A stretch of DNA of 12,469 nt, from assembly GCA_019323235.1 (NCBI GenBank), contig JAHWHN010000120.1, forward strand, positions 1-12,469, read 5' to 3'. This document shows, piece by piece, positions 12,149 through 12,469 of the stretch. How positions within the stretch are numbered: the stretch's first letter is position 1; every line of letters begins with the position of its first letter. The stretch is from Candidatus Woesearchaeota archaeon. GTDB lineage: Archaea; Nanobdellota; Nanobdellia; Woesearchaeales; JABIAG01. The notes under the pieces are model-generated. The model made no database searches. It had not been told where the DNA came from and saw only the letters and a program-made list of their open reading frames with translations. A program made the translations under genes and the position numbers.

Positions 12149-12469
12149 TCATCTTTTCTTGAAAGCTTTATTTTTACCAAATCTTGGTTTACTAGGAAGT
12201 TTCCATTTTAAAGGTCTAGTAAAATCATATTCTCCAAGTTTAATTAAATTACCTTTGTCATACTGGTAAACAATTGGAATTCCAGTAGGAAGTTCTAAAT
12301 TTGGAATTTCTTCATCAGAAATATTATCTAAATATTTAATGATGGCTCTTAAACTATTACCATGAGCAGAAATAAGAACATTACTTTTCTTAAGATGAGG
12401 CATTATCTCTTTCTGGAAGTAAGGAACAGATCTTTTGTAAGTATCTTTTAAAGACTCACCGCCGGGAGG
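12149..12469 (-). CDS. gpmA: 2,3-bisphosphoglycerate-dependent phosphoglycerate mutase, C-terminal part
   Basis: The frame stays open to the right edge of the window, so the gene starts outside it; the ATG at 12403 is an internal methionine. The 106 visible residues begin PPGGESLKDTYKRSVPYF, the family's substrate-binding stretch with the conserved glutamate. They continue with VLISAHGNSLRAIIKYLD, whose histidine is the second active-site His, and then PTGIPIVYQYD. This is the cofactor-dependent glycolytic enzyme that interconverts 3- and 2-phosphoglycerate via a phosphohistidine. The catalytic RHG motif lies beyond the window. After the usual end of the fold there is a lysine/arginine-rich tail of about 20 residues (KWKLPSKPRFGKNKAFKKR). 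Archaea often use the cofactor-independent enzyme instead, so the bacterial-type form is notable. Confidence 0.95.
   Translation of the reverse strand, partial: PPGGESLKDTYKRSVPYFQKEIMPHLKKSNVLISAHGNSLRAIIKYLDNISDEEIPNLELPTGIPIVYQYDKGNLIKLGEYDFTRPLKWKLPSKPRFGKNKAFKKR

Noticed and set aside
1..12469. CRISPR arrays, tRNA or rRNA genes, insertion sequences
   Set aside because: No regularly spaced repeats, cloverleaf-like GC-rich segments, transposase motifs or terminal inverted repeats were seen in the short intergenic regions. None is longer than about 120 bases.

Overview
The window is AT-rich, gene-dense and most consistent with an archaeon, plausibly a DPANN lineage of the Woesearchaeota/Pacearchaeota kind. 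The taxon is an inference. The main evidence is promoter layout: almost every gene that begins a transcript has a TATA-like box centred about 24-32 bases upstream of its start codon and no Shine-Dalgarno, as expected for leaderless or near-leaderless archaeal mRNAs. Only two adjacent genes (6771-7802 and 7851-8033) have a clear GAGGT ribosome binding site. No tRNA, rRNA, CRISPR array, insertion sequence or phage gene was seen.

Layout: 1-1002 is the C-terminal part of an M3-family oligoendopeptidase (HEFGH zinc site). 1042-1404 is a small unknown gene. 1409-3020 holds three minus-strand genes with their own TATA boxes: an MnmC-like methyltransferase lacking the oxidase half, a stand-alone receiver domain, and a small P-loop kinase. 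3134-4721 holds three unrecognised plus-strand genes, two of them membrane proteins. 4767-5543 is a ZIP-family metal transporter, convergent with a DEAD-box type helicase carrying a DESD motif II (5547-6653).

6771-7802 encodes a secreted, extremely acidic repeat protein with a leadered, SD-bearing mRNA and a strong hairpin/poly-T terminator. A tiny PLDc_N-like membrane protein follows. 8087-8497 is a HxGH nucleotidyltransferase, convergent with a short unknown minus-strand gene. 8884-10690 is a translationally overlapping two-gene operon: a protein with a SPASM-like cysteine motif followed by a B12-binding-type radical SAM protein. This pair is the most likely undescribed enzyme system here. 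The minus-strand tail (10691-12469) carries exonuclease III, a UPF0316 membrane protein and the C-terminal part of a 2,3-bisphosphoglycerate-dependent phosphoglycerate mutase.

Most genes look like single-gene transcription units, so neighbours say little about shared function. Four convergent pairs are separated by only 0-4 bases, so their transcripts must end inside or very near the opposing gene. The well-supported functions are housekeeping: peptide degradation, RNA remodelling, DNA repair, glycolysis, metal uptake and tRNA or small-molecule modification.
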